Shown: positions 1-8,642 of the stretch, one piece after another | Layout: every line of letters begins with the position of its first letter | How positions within the stretch are numbered: position 1 is the stretch's first letter | DNA from: DASYQD01 sp036005845 | Lineage (GTDB): Bacteria; Acidobacteriota; Thermoanaerobaculia; Multivoradales; JAIOJS01 | Direction of reading: 5' to 3' | Assembly: GCA_036005845.1 (NCBI GenBank) | Contig: DASYQD010000174.1 | Coordinates: 25,339-89,338, forward strand | DNA: 64,000 nt | Notes under the pieces: model-generated | The model's input: only the letters and a program-made list of their open reading frames with translations | Told to the model about the DNA's origin: nothing | Databases searched by the model: none | Program-made: the position numbers and the translations under genes

Positions 1-1826
1 AGCGCCGCGCAGGCCTCGCCGATGAGGTCGGTGGCGTGCACGCCGACGATGTGGATGCCGAGCACCTCGTCGTACTTCTTCTCGCGCACGATCTTGACGA
101 AGCCTTCGGTCTTGCCGACGATGGCCGCCTTGCCGAGCGCAGTGAAGGGGAACTTGCCGACCTGCACGTCGTAGCCGAGCTCCTTCGCCTTCGCCTCGGT
201 CAAGCCGACGCTCGCCACCTCGGGGTCGCAGAACGTCACGCCGGGGACGCGCCCGTAATTGACGGGACGCGTCTCGTGCCCCGCCATGTGCTCGACGGCG
301 ACGATGCCCTCGGCCGAGGCGACGTGTGCGAGCCACGGTTTGTTCGGCACCACGTCGCCGATCGCGTAGATGTGCGGCACCGCGGTGCGCATGTAGCCGT
401 CGACCACCTTGACGTAGCCGCGCTCGACCTCGACGCCGAGCGCCTCGAGGCCGAGGCCGTCGGTCACCGGCGCGCGGCCGATGGCGACGAGCAGCATCTC
501 CGCCTCGACCGATTGCTTCTTCTTGTGCTCGAGGGTGAGCTTGACGCCGCTGTCGGTCGTCTCGACCTTGGTCACCTTGGCGTCGACGAGCGCCTCGATG
601 CCGCGCTTGCGGAAGGCGCGCGCCACCTCGGCCGAGGACTCCTCGTCCTCGACCGGCAGCAGGCGCGGCAGCATCTCGACGATGGTCACCTCGCTGCCGA
701 AGGAGCGGAAGATCGAGGCGAACTCGGTGCCGACTGCCCCGGCGCCGAGCACGACGAGCGACTTGGGGACGCTCTCGAGCTCGAGCAGGTGGTCGGAGTT
801 GAGTATGCGCTTGCCGTCCGAGGGCGCAATGCCGATCTCGCGCGGCACCGAGCCGGTGGCGATCATCACGTAACGCGTGCTGACGCGTTGCGTCTCGCCG
901 CCGTTCTTCGCGATCTCGACGGTGTGGGGATCGACGAGCTTGCCGCGGCCCTGCAGCACCGGCGTCACCTTGTACTTCTTGAACAAGCCTTCGATACCCT
1001 TGGCGTTCTTCGCCACCACGCCGCGCTTGAACTCGTGCGTCTTGGCGACGTCGAGCTTCACCTCGCCGGCGACGACGCCGAAGGTCTCGGACTTGCGCAG
1101 CGTGTCGAGCACCTCGGCGCTGTGCAGCAGCGCCTTGGTGGGGATGCAGCCGCGGTGCAGGCAGGTGCCGCCGAGCTTGGGGTCCTTCTCGACGACGGCG
1201 ACCTTGAGGCCGAGCTGGCCGGCGCGGATGCCGGCGACGTAGCCGCCGGGACCGCTGCCGATGATGACGAGGTCGTAGTCGAAGGAACCCTCGGGAGCGG
1301 CGGGAGCCGGGGCCTTACCACCGGCAACAGCCGGCGCAGGCCTTGCGCTGCCCGTTGGCGCGGTCGCTCGCGCGGCGGGCTTCGCGGCTGCTGATGCCGC
1401 GAGCTCAGGGGAGGCAGGTGCTGAAGCGGGCTGCGGTTTCCCGGCGGGCGCGCCACCAGGCGACGCCGCTGGCTGCTTCGAGCCTGGCGCCGGCGACGCG
1501 ACCTGTGCCGCGGCTGCCGCCGGTTGGTCCGTCTGTTTCGGCGCCACCGCCGGCGCCGCCGCCGCTTTGCCCGCGCCGGGCTGCTCTCCGGCCTCGCCGA
1601 TGACCGCCACCACCTGCGACACCGGTACGACGTCGCCTTCCCTGTTGCGGATCTCGAGCACGACACCCGCGGCGGGGCTGGGGATCTCGGCATCGACCTT
1701 GTCGGTGGAGATCTCGAACAACGGCTGGTCGCGGTCGACCTTGTCGCCGACCTTGACCAGCCACTTGGTGATCGTGCCCTCGGCGATCGACTCGCCCATC
1801 TGGGGCATCACGACTTCGGTTGCCAT
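1..1826 (-). CDS. lpdA: Dihydrolipoyl dehydrogenase (E3) with N-terminal lipoyl domain, 3' end outside window
   Basis: Flavoprotein that reoxidises dihydrolipoamide in 2-oxoacid dehydrogenase complexes, passing electrons to NAD. Residues 1-75 form a lipoyl domain of the E2 type (PQMGES start; lipoylated Lys43 in STDKVDAE). An Ala/Pro-rich flexible linker of about 100 residues follows, then the FAD Rossmann motif GSGPGG and the redox disulfide CLHRGC (CX4C) followed by IPTKALL. The NAD-binding GAGAVGTE and the central AIGDV motif are also present. The gene runs off the left edge, so the dimerisation domain and the His-Glu active-site pair cannot be seen. The ATG at 1826 begins the lipoyl domain directly; AGAGAGGA lies upstream. 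Lipoyl-E3 fusions are known in some bacteria, and the carrier domain here looks like one normally borne by an E2 subunit. Family assignment is certain; which complex it serves is not visible. Confidence 0.95.
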   Translation of the reverse strand, partial: MATEVVMPQMGESIAEGTITKWLVKVGDKVDRDQPLFEISTDKVDAEIPSPAAGVVLEIRNREGDVVPVSQVVAVIGEAGEQPGAGKAAAAPAVAPKQTDQPAAAAAQVASPAPGSKQPAASPGGAPAGKPQPASAPASPELAASAAAKPAARATAPTGSARPAPAVAGGKAPAPAAPEGSFDYDLVIIGSGPGGYVAGIRAGQLGLKVAVVEKDPKLGGTCLHRGCIPTKALLHSAEVLDTLRKSETFGVVAGEVKLDVAKTHEFKRGVVAKNAKGIEGLFKKYKVTPVLQGRGKLVDPHTVEIAKNGGETQRVSTRYVMIATGSVPREIGIAPSDGKRILNSDHLLELESVPKSLVVLGAGAVGTEFASIFRSFGSEVTIVEMLPRLLPVEDEESSAEVARAFRKRGIEALVDAKVTKVETTDSGVKLTLEHKKKQSVEAEMLLVAIGRAPVTDGLGLEALGVEVERGYVKVVDGYMRTAVPHIYAIGDVVPNKPWLAHVASAEGIVAVEHMAGHETRPVNYGRVPGVTFCDPEVASVGLTEAKAKELGYDVQVGKFPFTALGKAAIVGKTEGFVKIVREKKYDEVLGIHIVGVHATDLIGEACAA

Positions 1827-1870
1827 TCCTTATGTCCTCTCTCTCGCGCCCGAAATGCTTTCGTTCTTGC

Positions 1871-2788
1871 TCAAACAGTCGCCGGAACGACGGGCTCGGC
1901 GCGGAAGCGGCCGGGCCGGTCGCCGGGCACCAGCCGTGCCAGTGGCGTCACCGGGTCGTGCTCGAAGACGCAGAGCCAGTCGCCGGCCGCCGCCTCGGCC
2001 ACCCACCGCGGCTTCTCTTCCATCGTGCGCAGCGGCCAGAGGTCGTAGCCCATCACCCACGGCGTCGGCAGGTGCGCCGCCGTCGGCACCAGGTCGGCGA
2101 AGAAGGCCGCCTTCTCGCGATGTTCTCCACCCCGAGGGCCGCCGTCGACCGTCACCACGCACATGCCCGGTGAGTGGCCGCCGGCGCGCACCATGCGCAC
2201 GCCCGGCAGCGGCTCGGCCGCGTCGTCGAACAGCTCGAGCGCGCCCGCTTCGACCAGCGGCTCGAAGTTGCGCCGGTCGTAGCTCGGGCGATCGCGGTCG
2301 TTGGGCGCGAACGCATGCTTCAGCTCGTCGCGCTGCAGGAAGTAGCGGGCGCGCGGGAACGTCGGCACCCACCTGGGTTCCGGAGAATCCGGATGGCCGC
2401 GCCGCCGCGTGCTCCAGCCGCAGTGGTCGAAGTGGAGGTGGGTGAGCAGCACGTGGGTGACGTCCTCGGGCGCCACTCCCAGAGTAGCCATCCGGTCAAG
2501 GAGGCGCTCGCCCTCGGGCGGCACCGCGAAAGTCTCGCGCCCGCGCTCGTCGAGCTTCTCGCCGATGCCGGCGTCGACGAGTGCGACCGCGCCCTCGCCG
2601 CGCAGCAACAGGCAGTTGGTCGTCATCTCGATGCGGTTCTGCGCGTCCGCCGGCTTCTGCCGCTCCCACAGCACCTTCGGCACCACCCCGAACATCGCCC
2701 CGCCGTCGAGGCGAAACGTCGTGTCCGGCAGGACGGCGAGGTCGAAACGGCCTAGGTTGGTCTGGTGGATGAGAGGGCCCGGTCGCAC
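1871..2788 (-). CDS. MBL-fold metallohydrolase
   Basis: Metallo-beta-lactamase-fold hydrolase of 305 residues. The zinc-binding motif HLHFDH is at residues 117-122. Further metal ligands are expected in GGHSPG and in the late ADL and EHD segments, all of which are visible. The arrangement resembles the AHL-lactonase-like and general MBL hydrolase groups, but the substrate cannot be read from sequence. The frame opens with GTG at 2788; no strong ribosome site is seen, and an internal ATG before FGVVPKVL would give a shorter protein lacking the first strand. It lies 44 bp upstream of, and on the same strand as, the lipoyl-E3 gene, so the two may be cotranscribed. It is divergent from the patatin gene. 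Confidence 0.85.
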   Translation of the reverse strand: MRPGPLIHQTNLGRFDLAVLPDTTFRLDGGAMFGVVPKVLWERQKPADAQNRIEMTTNCLLLRGEGAVALVDAGIGEKLDERGRETFAVPPEGERLLDRMATLGVAPEDVTHVLLTHLHFDHCGWSTRRRGHPDSPEPRWVPTFPRARYFLQRDELKHAFAPNDRDRPSYDRRNFEPLVEAGALELFDDAAEPLPGVRMVRAGGHSPGMCVVTVDGGPRGGEHREKAAFFADLVPTAAHLPTPWVMGYDLWPLRTMEEKPRWVAEAAAGDWLCVFEHDPVTPLARLVPGDRPGRFRAEPVVPATV

Positions 2789-2871
2789 GGGCCAGGGAGT
2801 CTATCGCAGCGGTCGCGGCCGCCTCCGTCCGCGAACGCCCTGGTTGACCGTGCTTCGCCGCAGCCGCAACA

Positions 2872-4083
2872 ATGCGTCTCGCCGCGATGGCTTCGCCTCC
2901 CTCTTCGCTCGTCCGCGCTCCCGGCAACGGCCCGGTCGCGCTCGTGCTCTCGGGCGGCGGCGCGCGCGCCGCGTATCAGGTGGGGCTGCTGCGCTACCTG
3001 CGGCGCGCCTTTCCCGACTTCCGCTTCCAGATCATCACCGGCACCTCGGCGGGCGCCATCAACGCCGCCTACGTGGCGGCGCACCCGGGCACGATGGCAG
3101 AGGCGGCGGGCGGGCTCGCCGAGGTGTGGGCGACGCTCACCTTCGACAACGTCTTCCGCGTCGACGCCTCGGCCCTCGCCAAGAGCGTCGTGCGCTGGGG
3201 GACGCGGCTGCTCTCGGGCGGCGCCCACCTCGTCGCCCGCGCCAAGGGGCTGCTCGACACCGCGCCGCTGCGCACGCTGCTCAGCTCGGTGATGGCGACC
3301 GTGTCGGGCGAGCTGGTGGGCATCGGCGACAACGTCGAGAACGGCCGGCTCTCGGCGCTGGCCCTCACCACCATCAACTGGGCCACCGGGCAGACGGTGA
3401 CCTGGATCGAGGGCCGCGACTTCGCCACCTCCGAGAGCCCGCAGCGCCGCACCGCCAAGGCGCGCATCGGCATCGACCACGTGATGGCGTCGGCGGCGCT
3501 GCCGCTGCTCTTCCCCGCCGTGCGCATCGGCAGCTCCTGGTACGGCGACGGCGGGGTGCGCCTGCTGGCGCCGCTGGCTCCCGCCATCCACCTCGGCGCC
3601 CAGCGCATCCTCGCCGTCTCGACGCGCTACCGCCGCACGCAGTCGGAGGCCGACCAGCCGGTGACCCGCGGCTACCCGCCGCCGGCGCAGGTGATCGGCA
3701 CCGTGCTCAACGCCGTCTTCCTCGACCAGGTCGAGCAGGACGCGCAAGCGCTCAAGCGCATCAACCGGCTGCTCGCCAAGCTGCCACCCGAGCAGCGCGA
3801 TGCGTTGCGGCCGATCGACCTGCACATCCTGCAGCCGTCGGAGGATCTCGGCAAGCTGGCCGCCGACTACCAGGACGCGCTGCCGAAGGGGCTCGGCTTC
3901 ATGACCCGCGGCCTGGGCAGCCACGAGACGCGCTCGGCCGACCTGCTCTCGCTGCTGCTCTTCCACCCGGACTACCTGGAGAAGCTGATGGCGATCGGCG
4001 AGCGCGACGCCGAGACGGCGCACGATCGGCTGGCGGAGGTGCTGGGCTTCGCGCCGGCGCCGGAAGCGGCGCAGACGCGGTAA
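2872..4083 (+). CDS. Patatin-like phospholipase
   Basis: Predicted lipid acyl hydrolase with a Ser-Asp dyad. The glycine-rich oxyanion loop SGGGARAAY is at residues 27-35, the nucleophile elbow GTSAG has Ser59, and the catalytic Asp226 lies in YGDGG. The length of 403 residues is usual for bacterial patatins of the RssA/YjjU type with a C-terminal helical extension. No signal peptide is seen, so it probably acts in the cytoplasm or is exported by another route. Two in-frame starts exist (2872 and MASPP at 2887) and neither has a clear ribosome site. It is followed 13 bp later by a small lipoprotein gene. The substrate is unknown. Confidence 0.9.
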   Translation: MRLAAMASPPSSLVRAPGNGPVALVLSGGGARAAYQVGLLRYLRRAFPDFRFQIITGTSAGAINAAYVAAHPGTMAEAAGGLAEVWATLTFDNVFRVDASALAKSVVRWGTRLLSGGAHLVARAKGLLDTAPLRTLLSSVMATVSGELVGIGDNVENGRLSALALTTINWATGQTVTWIEGRDFATSESPQRRTAKARIGIDHVMASAALPLLFPAVRIGSSWYGDGGVRLLAPLAPAIHLGAQRILAVSTRYRRTQSEADQPVTRGYPPPAQVIGTVLNAVFLDQVEQDAQALKRINRLLAKLPPEQRDALRPIDLHILQPSEDLGKLAADYQDALPKGLGFMTRGLGSHETRSADLLSLLLFHPDYLEKLMAIGERDAETAHDRLAEVLGFAPAPEAAQTR

Positions 4084-4096
4084 GTTCAGGCAGGCC

Positions 4097-4564
4097 ATGC
4101 CCTCTCTTCGATCGCGGCGGCTCTTGGCGCTCCTCGGCGCGGCAGTGCTTCACGGCGGCTGCATCGTCAGCTCGGCGCTCGACGCGGCGCGGAGCGAGCC
4201 CACCGGCAAAGTGCACCTCGCTTCCACGAAGCTCGGCCAGCACGACCTCGTGCCGCGCGTCTGCGGCTCCGGCGAGCGACAGCTGTTCTTCGGCGCCGAC
4301 TTCCTCGATAACGGCGCGATCACGACGCGCCTGATCGTCGAGCCGACCGGCGCCGCGAGCCTGCGCTTCTTTCCGGCCGACAAACCGCTCGACGCGGGCG
4401 TGCTCTTTGGCCGGGCGGACTGCGGCCGCTTCGAGATGTCGCTCGAACACACCGGGTGGCGGGTCAACGAGATCTACGACCTCAGCGTGCGGCTCGACTT
4501 CGACTGCCGCAACGCCGCCGGCGACACGGCCAGCGGCTCGCTCGTCGCCGACCACTGCCACTGA
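4097..4564 (+). CDS. Small predicted lipoprotein, function unknown
   Basis: 155-residue protein whose N-terminus has an Arg-rich start, a hydrophobic stretch (LLALLGAAVL) and HGGC, a plausible but non-ideal lipobox with Cys22. The mature part contains three further Cys residues and predicted beta strands, and ends in DHCH. I do not recognise a named family. Being 13 bp downstream of the patatin gene on the same strand, it may be cotranscribed with it. The Cys pattern suits an envelope protein with disulfides, which is an inference. Confidence 0.7.
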   Translation: MPSLRSRRLLALLGAAVLHGGCIVSSALDAARSEPTGKVHLASTKLGQHDLVPRVCGSGERQLFFGADFLDNGAITTRLIVEPTGAASLRFFPADKPLDAGVLFGRADCGRFEMSLEHTGWRVNEIYDLSVRLDFDCRNAAGDTASGSLVADHCH

Positions 4565-4621
4565 GCGGACGCGAGCTGCCGGTCGCCGCGCGGCAGCGAA
4601 CACCTCGCTCGGCAGTGCAAC

Positions 4622-6802
4622 TCAGTGCGCGCCGAGCTGGCGCCGCAGGTCCTGCAGCCGCTCGTCACCCGGCGAGCGCTCGAGCGCCCGGTCGACCAGC
4701 GCACGGGCCTCGCCGGCGCGGCCGCTGCGGTCGAGCACCAGGGCGTAGAGGGCGACGATCATCGGGTCGTCCGGCTTGCGCTCGTAGGCAGCGCCGCAGT
4801 CGGCGAGACTGCCCGCAAGGTCGCCGAGGACGAGCTTGGCCGCCCCGCGCTGGCGCAGGAGCAGCGGGTCTCCCGGCCGGCGCGCGAGCGCCGCGGCGGT
4901 GAGCCGCACCACGTCCTCGCTGCGGCCGAGCTCGCCGAGCGAGGCGAGATACTCGACCAGGTAGTTGCCTGGCTCTTCGCCGAGGAAGATCCGCTGGACG
5001 CGCTCGACGATGGCGCTCCATGCGCCTGTCGGGACCACGAAAGGCGGTGTGCTCGCGGCGCCCGCGCGCGCGAGCTCGAACACCGGCGCCACGCCCGGCG
5101 CATCCTTCGCGAAAACGACCGCCAGTGCATCGGCGTAGACGACGCGCCATCGCGGATCGTGCAGCAAGGCGTTGCCGATGGCGCCGCGCAGGGTCTTCGA
5201 GTAGAGGCCGAGCACGGCGGTGCGGAAGCCGTAGCGCCGCTCCGCCGCCGCCCAGGCATCCGGCGAGTCCACCATCTGCGTGTAGTCCACGACGAGCTGA
5301 GGGTCGAGCACGCGCGGGTCGATGAAGACACGCCGCGCCGGATGCAGGCGCCAGCCGAGATAGCCGCCCATCTGGTAATCGTTGAAGATCGGTCCGGCAA
5401 GGTCCTGAGCGAGCAGGATGGACGCCGCACCCGGACAAGCGAGACGCGGCGCCATCTCGAAGAAGCTGAAGGAGCCGGCGCTCGATTGGCCGGATTCGAA
5501 GCCGCGCCGCCCCGCCCAGAGCGCCGCCGCGGAGAGCGTGAGCGCAAACGCCAGAGCGCCCGCGGCCACCGCGTACCGCCAATCGCTCGCCTTAGTCCGC
5601 GCCGCTTTCGGCGCTCGCCGGCCGCGTCGCTCGCGCCGGCCTTCGCGCAGGTTGTAGATGCCTACCAGCGCGGTCACGACGGCGAAAGGCACGAGGTGCC
5701 GCACGGCCGTCGCCGCCAACCCGGCCAGCGCGAGGAAGAGCAGCAGCCGAGCCGGCGAGCGCCGCCGGCAGACGACGAAGCTCGCCGCGCCGGCGATCAG
5801 CAGACCGAGATAGATCACCGACGGCCAGACGTCGGCGACGGCGAACGGGCTGCGCCACTCGACGATGAGCAGCGTGCCCAGCTCGCCGCGCGGCTGCACG
5901 TTCGCGGCGCCGGAGACGAAGCTGAGCGGCGCCAGGCGCTCGCGCCAGCTCCCCGGCCCGAGCAGCGCCAGCGCCGCGAACGCCGGCAGCGTCCACAGCG
6001 GCGGCGCCGCGCTCGCATCAGTGGCGTCGCGCGTTGAGCCGCGCGCGGCTCGCCAGCGCGCCAGCTGCCCGGCCGCGGCGTAGCAGCCGACGGCGACGAG
6101 CCCCAGCGGATAGCCGCCGTGCAGGTTGGCCCACAGCACGAAGAGCGCGCCGATCAGCGCGCCGCGCTTCCAGGTGAACGCGCCGCCGCACCCCAGCAGC
6201 CGCACGAACGCCGCGAGCATCAGCCACGTCGCCAGCTCCGCCTTGCCGCACAGCCGCGCGCCGGCGGCGAGCACCAGCGCGGTCGACCAGCAGGCGTTGG
6301 CGAGCCCCCAGCGGTCGAGCCGCGCCGCGGTGTAGACGAGGCCGACGACCGCCGCCGCCACCAGAGCCTGCCCGATCACCACGAGCCCCAAGCCCCCCAG
6401 CCGGTGCAGCAGCGCGACGAGGACCGTCCACAGCCAGGAGTGGATCACCCAATGGCTGCCGCGCGTCGGCGTGTAGAGAAATGGATCGTGCGCCGGGATG
6501 CGTCCCGCGTCGAGCACCGCCTCGCCGGAGCTCAGGTACCACCAGAAGTCCTCGTTCCACAGGTAGCCGAGCGTCAGCGCCAGCACCAGGAGCTCGACGG
6601 GCACGAGCATCGCCAGCCACCGCCACCGCGCCAGCGGCATCGGGCTGGCGGCATTCGCGACGCCGCCAGCGTGCCGTAGCTCGTGCTCGCTCGCGCGCAT
6701 GTCGCGGCGCTCGTCCTCGGCCGGTCGCGCCGCGCGCTCCTCGCCGCGCGCACCGCGCTCCGCCGCAGGCCGGCGCTGCGCGGAACGTCGCTTCTTCGTC
6801 AT
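4622..6802 (-). CDS. Polytopic membrane protein, GT39/GT-C-like, with C-terminal TPR region
   Basis: 726-residue protein. A charged N-terminus (1-60) precedes about ten hydrophobic segments, then a soluble region from about 440. The first extracytoplasmic loop holds NEDFWWYLSSGEAV followed by IPAHDPF and SHWVIHSWLW. This is the acidic-plus-aromatic loop typical of GT-C-fold membrane glycosyltransferase-like proteins. The last 130 residues contain helical pairs of TPR character (for example RRPGDPLLLRQRGAAK and RKPDDPMIVALYALV). Role inferred: cell-envelope glycan or lipid glycosylation, or an O-oligosaccharide function. No acceptor or donor can be named. The same-strand neighbour upstream is the aldolase gene, 36 bp away. 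Confidence 0.75.
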   Translation of the reverse strand: MTKKRRSAQRRPAAERGARGEERAARPAEDERRDMRASEHELRHAGGVANAASPMPLARWRWLAMLVPVELLVLALTLGYLWNEDFWWYLSSGEAVLDAGRIPAHDPFLYTPTRGSHWVIHSWLWTVLVALLHRLGGLGLVVIGQALVAAAVVGLVYTAARLDRWGLANACWSTALVLAAGARLCGKAELATWLMLAAFVRLLGCGGAFTWKRGALIGALFVLWANLHGGYPLGLVAVGCYAAAGQLARWRAARGSTRDATDASAAPPLWTLPAFAALALLGPGSWRERLAPLSFVSGAANVQPRGELGTLLIVEWRSPFAVADVWPSVIYLGLLIAGAASFVVCRRRSPARLLLFLALAGLAATAVRHLVPFAVVTALVGIYNLREGRRERRGRRAPKAARTKASDWRYAVAAGALAFALTLSAAALWAGRRGFESGQSSAGSFSFFEMAPRLACPGAASILLAQDLAGPIFNDYQMGGYLGWRLHPARRVFIDPRVLDPQLVVDYTQMVDSPDAWAAAERRYGFRTAVLGLYSKTLRGAIGNALLHDPRWRVVYADALAVVFAKDAPGVAPVFELARAGAASTPPFVVPTGAWSAIVERVQRIFLGEEPGNYLVEYLASLGELGRSEDVVRLTAAALARRPGDPLLLRQRGAAKLVLGDLAGSLADCGAAYERKPDDPMIVALYALVLDRSGRAGEARALVDRALERSPGDERLQDLRRQLGAH

Positions 6803-6838
6803 CGCGGCGTTCCCGGGACCGCCGGCGCCGCCCGCCGC

Positions 6839-7915
6839 TCAGGCGATCGTCACCTCGTCGCAGAGGTAGACGTCCTGAATCGCGTTGAGCAGCTCGACGC
6901 CTTCGCGCATCGGCCGCTGGAACGCCTTGCGCCCGGAGATCAGCCCACAGCCGCCGCCGCGCTTGTTGATCACGGCGGTGCGCACCGCCTGCGAGAGATC
7001 GCTCGCGCCGGCGCTCTCGCCGCCTGAGTTGATGAGCCCGACACGCCCCATGTAGCAGTTCGCCACCTGCCAGCGCACGTAGTCCACGGGGTGGTCGGTG
7101 ACGAGGTCGCCGTAGACGCGCTTGCTGGTCTTGCCGAAGTTGAGCGCCGGGTAGCCGCCGTTGTTGGTGGGCAGCTTCTGCTTGATGACGTCCGCTTCGA
7201 TGGTGACGCCGAGGTGGTTGGCCTGGCCGGTGAGGTCGGCCGCCGTGTGGTAGTCGACGCCGTCCTTCTTGAACGCCGGGTTGCGCAGGTAGCACCAGAG
7301 GATGGTGGCGAGCCCCAGCTCGTGCGCGTGCGCGAAGCACTGCGCCACCTCGACGATCTCGCGGCCGGCGTCGTCGGAGCCGAAGTAGATCGTGGCGCCC
7401 ACCGCCGCGGCGCCCATCTCCCATGCCTGCTCGACCTGCGCGAACATGATCTGGCTGAACTGGTTGGGATAGGTGAGCAGCTCGTTGTGGTTGAGCTTGA
7501 GGATGAACGGGATCTTGTGTGCGTACTTGCGCGATATCGAGCCGAGCACGCCGAGCGTCGAGGCGACGCCGTTGCAGCCGCCTTCGATGGCGAGCTTGAC
7601 GATGTTCTCGGGGTCCATGTACTCGGGGTTGGGCGCGAACGACGCCGCCGCCGAGTGCTCGATGCCCTGGTCGACGGGGAGGATCGACAGGTAGCCGGTG
7701 CCGGCGAGCCGACCGTGATGGTGCAGCCGGTGCAGGTTGACGAGCACCTGCGGCTTGCGGTCCGAGCCGGCGAAGCAGCGGTCGAGGTGATCGGGCCCCG
7801 GCAGCTGCAACTGCTCGCGGCGCACGCCCTGGCAGGTGAACGACAGCAGACTGTCGGCGTCGTTGCCGAGCCGCTCGGCGATGCGGTCGATGGAAGAGGC
7901 GTGAACCGTGGCCAT
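6839..7915 (-). CDS. fbaB: Class I fructose-bisphosphate aldolase, DhnA/FbaB type
   Basis: 358-residue Schiff-base aldolase that cleaves fructose 1,6-bisphosphate in glycolysis and makes it in gluconeogenesis. It matches the archaeal/bacterial DhnA family rather than the zinc-dependent class II enzyme. Visible signature stretches are ILPVDQGIEH near residue 95, FILKLNHNE, EADVIKQKLPTNNGGYP (with a candidate Schiff-base Lys) and LINSGGES near the phosphate site. The start at 7915 is fixed by AGGAGAG 7-8 bp upstream of ATG; a much longer upstream frame is spurious. It lies in a run of same-strand genes but has its own 98-bp upstream gap, so it may have its own promoter. Confidence 0.93.
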   Translation of the reverse strand: MATVHASSIDRIAERLGNDADSLLSFTCQGVRREQLQLPGPDHLDRCFAGSDRKPQVLVNLHRLHHHGRLAGTGYLSILPVDQGIEHSAAASFAPNPEYMDPENIVKLAIEGGCNGVASTLGVLGSISRKYAHKIPFILKLNHNELLTYPNQFSQIMFAQVEQAWEMGAAAVGATIYFGSDDAGREIVEVAQCFAHAHELGLATILWCYLRNPAFKKDGVDYHTAADLTGQANHLGVTIEADVIKQKLPTNNGGYPALNFGKTSKRVYGDLVTDHPVDYVRWQVANCYMGRVGLINSGGESAGASDLSQAVRTAVINKRGGGCGLISGRKAFQRPMREGVELLNAIQDVYLCDEVTIA

Positions 7916-8013
7916 GGCGATCTCTCCTGATGAAGGCGAAGGCAGTCGAGGCGGCATTCTATCGCCGCCTCTCTCGCTGCCTCTCCGACCATCCTGCCCG
8001 CCGGGCGCGCCGC

Positions 8014-8637
8014 TCAGCGCGCGGCTTCGCGCGCGAGGTCGAGACGCTCGAGCAGGTTCGCCAGCACCAGCGCCGTGGCGCCCCAGATCTGCCGGCCGCC
8101 GACGTGGAAGACGGTGAGGTCGCGCGGCACGTCGTCGACGAGCACCGTGCGCCGCTCGACGAGCTGCGGGTTGGCGACGGCGGCGAGCGGCAGCGCGAAG
8201 ACCTCCGCCACCTCGCGCGCGGCGACCTTGGTCTCCACCGGGTAGGGCACAGCGCCCACGCACGGCTGCATGGTGAAGCCGGTGGGCGTCGCCAGCTCGT
8301 CGAGCATGCCGAGCGGCAGCACCTTCTTGGGCTCGAGGCCGATCTCCTCCTCGCTCTCGCGCAGCGCCGCCGCCCACGGCTCCTCGCCGGGCTCGAGGCT
8401 GCCGCCGGGGAAGGCGATCTGGCCGCGGTGGTAGGGCAAGTCCTCGGCGCGGCGGGTGAGCAACACCCACAACCCGCCGGCGTCGACGTAGAGCGGCACC
8501 AGCACCGCCGCGCGACGCGCCGCCTCGCCGACGCGCGCCACCGGCAGCCGCTGCGGCGGCGGCGAGGCGAGGCGGTTGCGCACCTCGACGATCCAGCTCC
8601 CGCTCGGCTTTTGCTGGGGGTTGTCTCGCTCGCTCAT
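8014..8637 (-). CDS. Nudix hydrolase, coenzyme A pyrophosphatase type
   Basis: 207-residue Nudix enzyme. The Nudix box is complete, running from GGSLEPGEE to RESEEEIGL, with the metal-binding REXXEE. It is preceded by LLTRRAED and HRGQIAFPGG, the additional signature that marks the CoA-pyrophosphatase (UPF0035/NudL) branch. The likely reaction is hydrolysis of CoA or acyl-CoA to phosphopantetheine derivatives and 3',5'-ADP. The length is usual for the family. The stop of the preceding membrane-protein gene is 5 bp upstream of its ATG, so the two are almost certainly cotranscribed. Confidence 0.9.
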   Translation of the reverse strand: MSERDNPQQKPSGSWIVEVRNRLASPPPQRLPVARVGEAARRAAVLVPLYVDAGGLWVLLTRRAEDLPYHRGQIAFPGGSLEPGEEPWAAALRESEEEIGLEPKKVLPLGMLDELATPTGFTMQPCVGAVPYPVETKVAAREVAEVFALPLAAVANPQLVERRTVLVDDVPRDLTVFHVGGRQIWGATALVLANLLERLDLAREAAR

Positions 8638-8642
8638 CGCTT

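Noticed and set aside
36..1394. Long frame antisense to the lipoyl-E3 gene
   Set aside because: Low-complexity Ala/Arg/Asp-rich translation with no domain; fully overlapped by a clear flavoprotein on the other strand. High GC makes such frames common.
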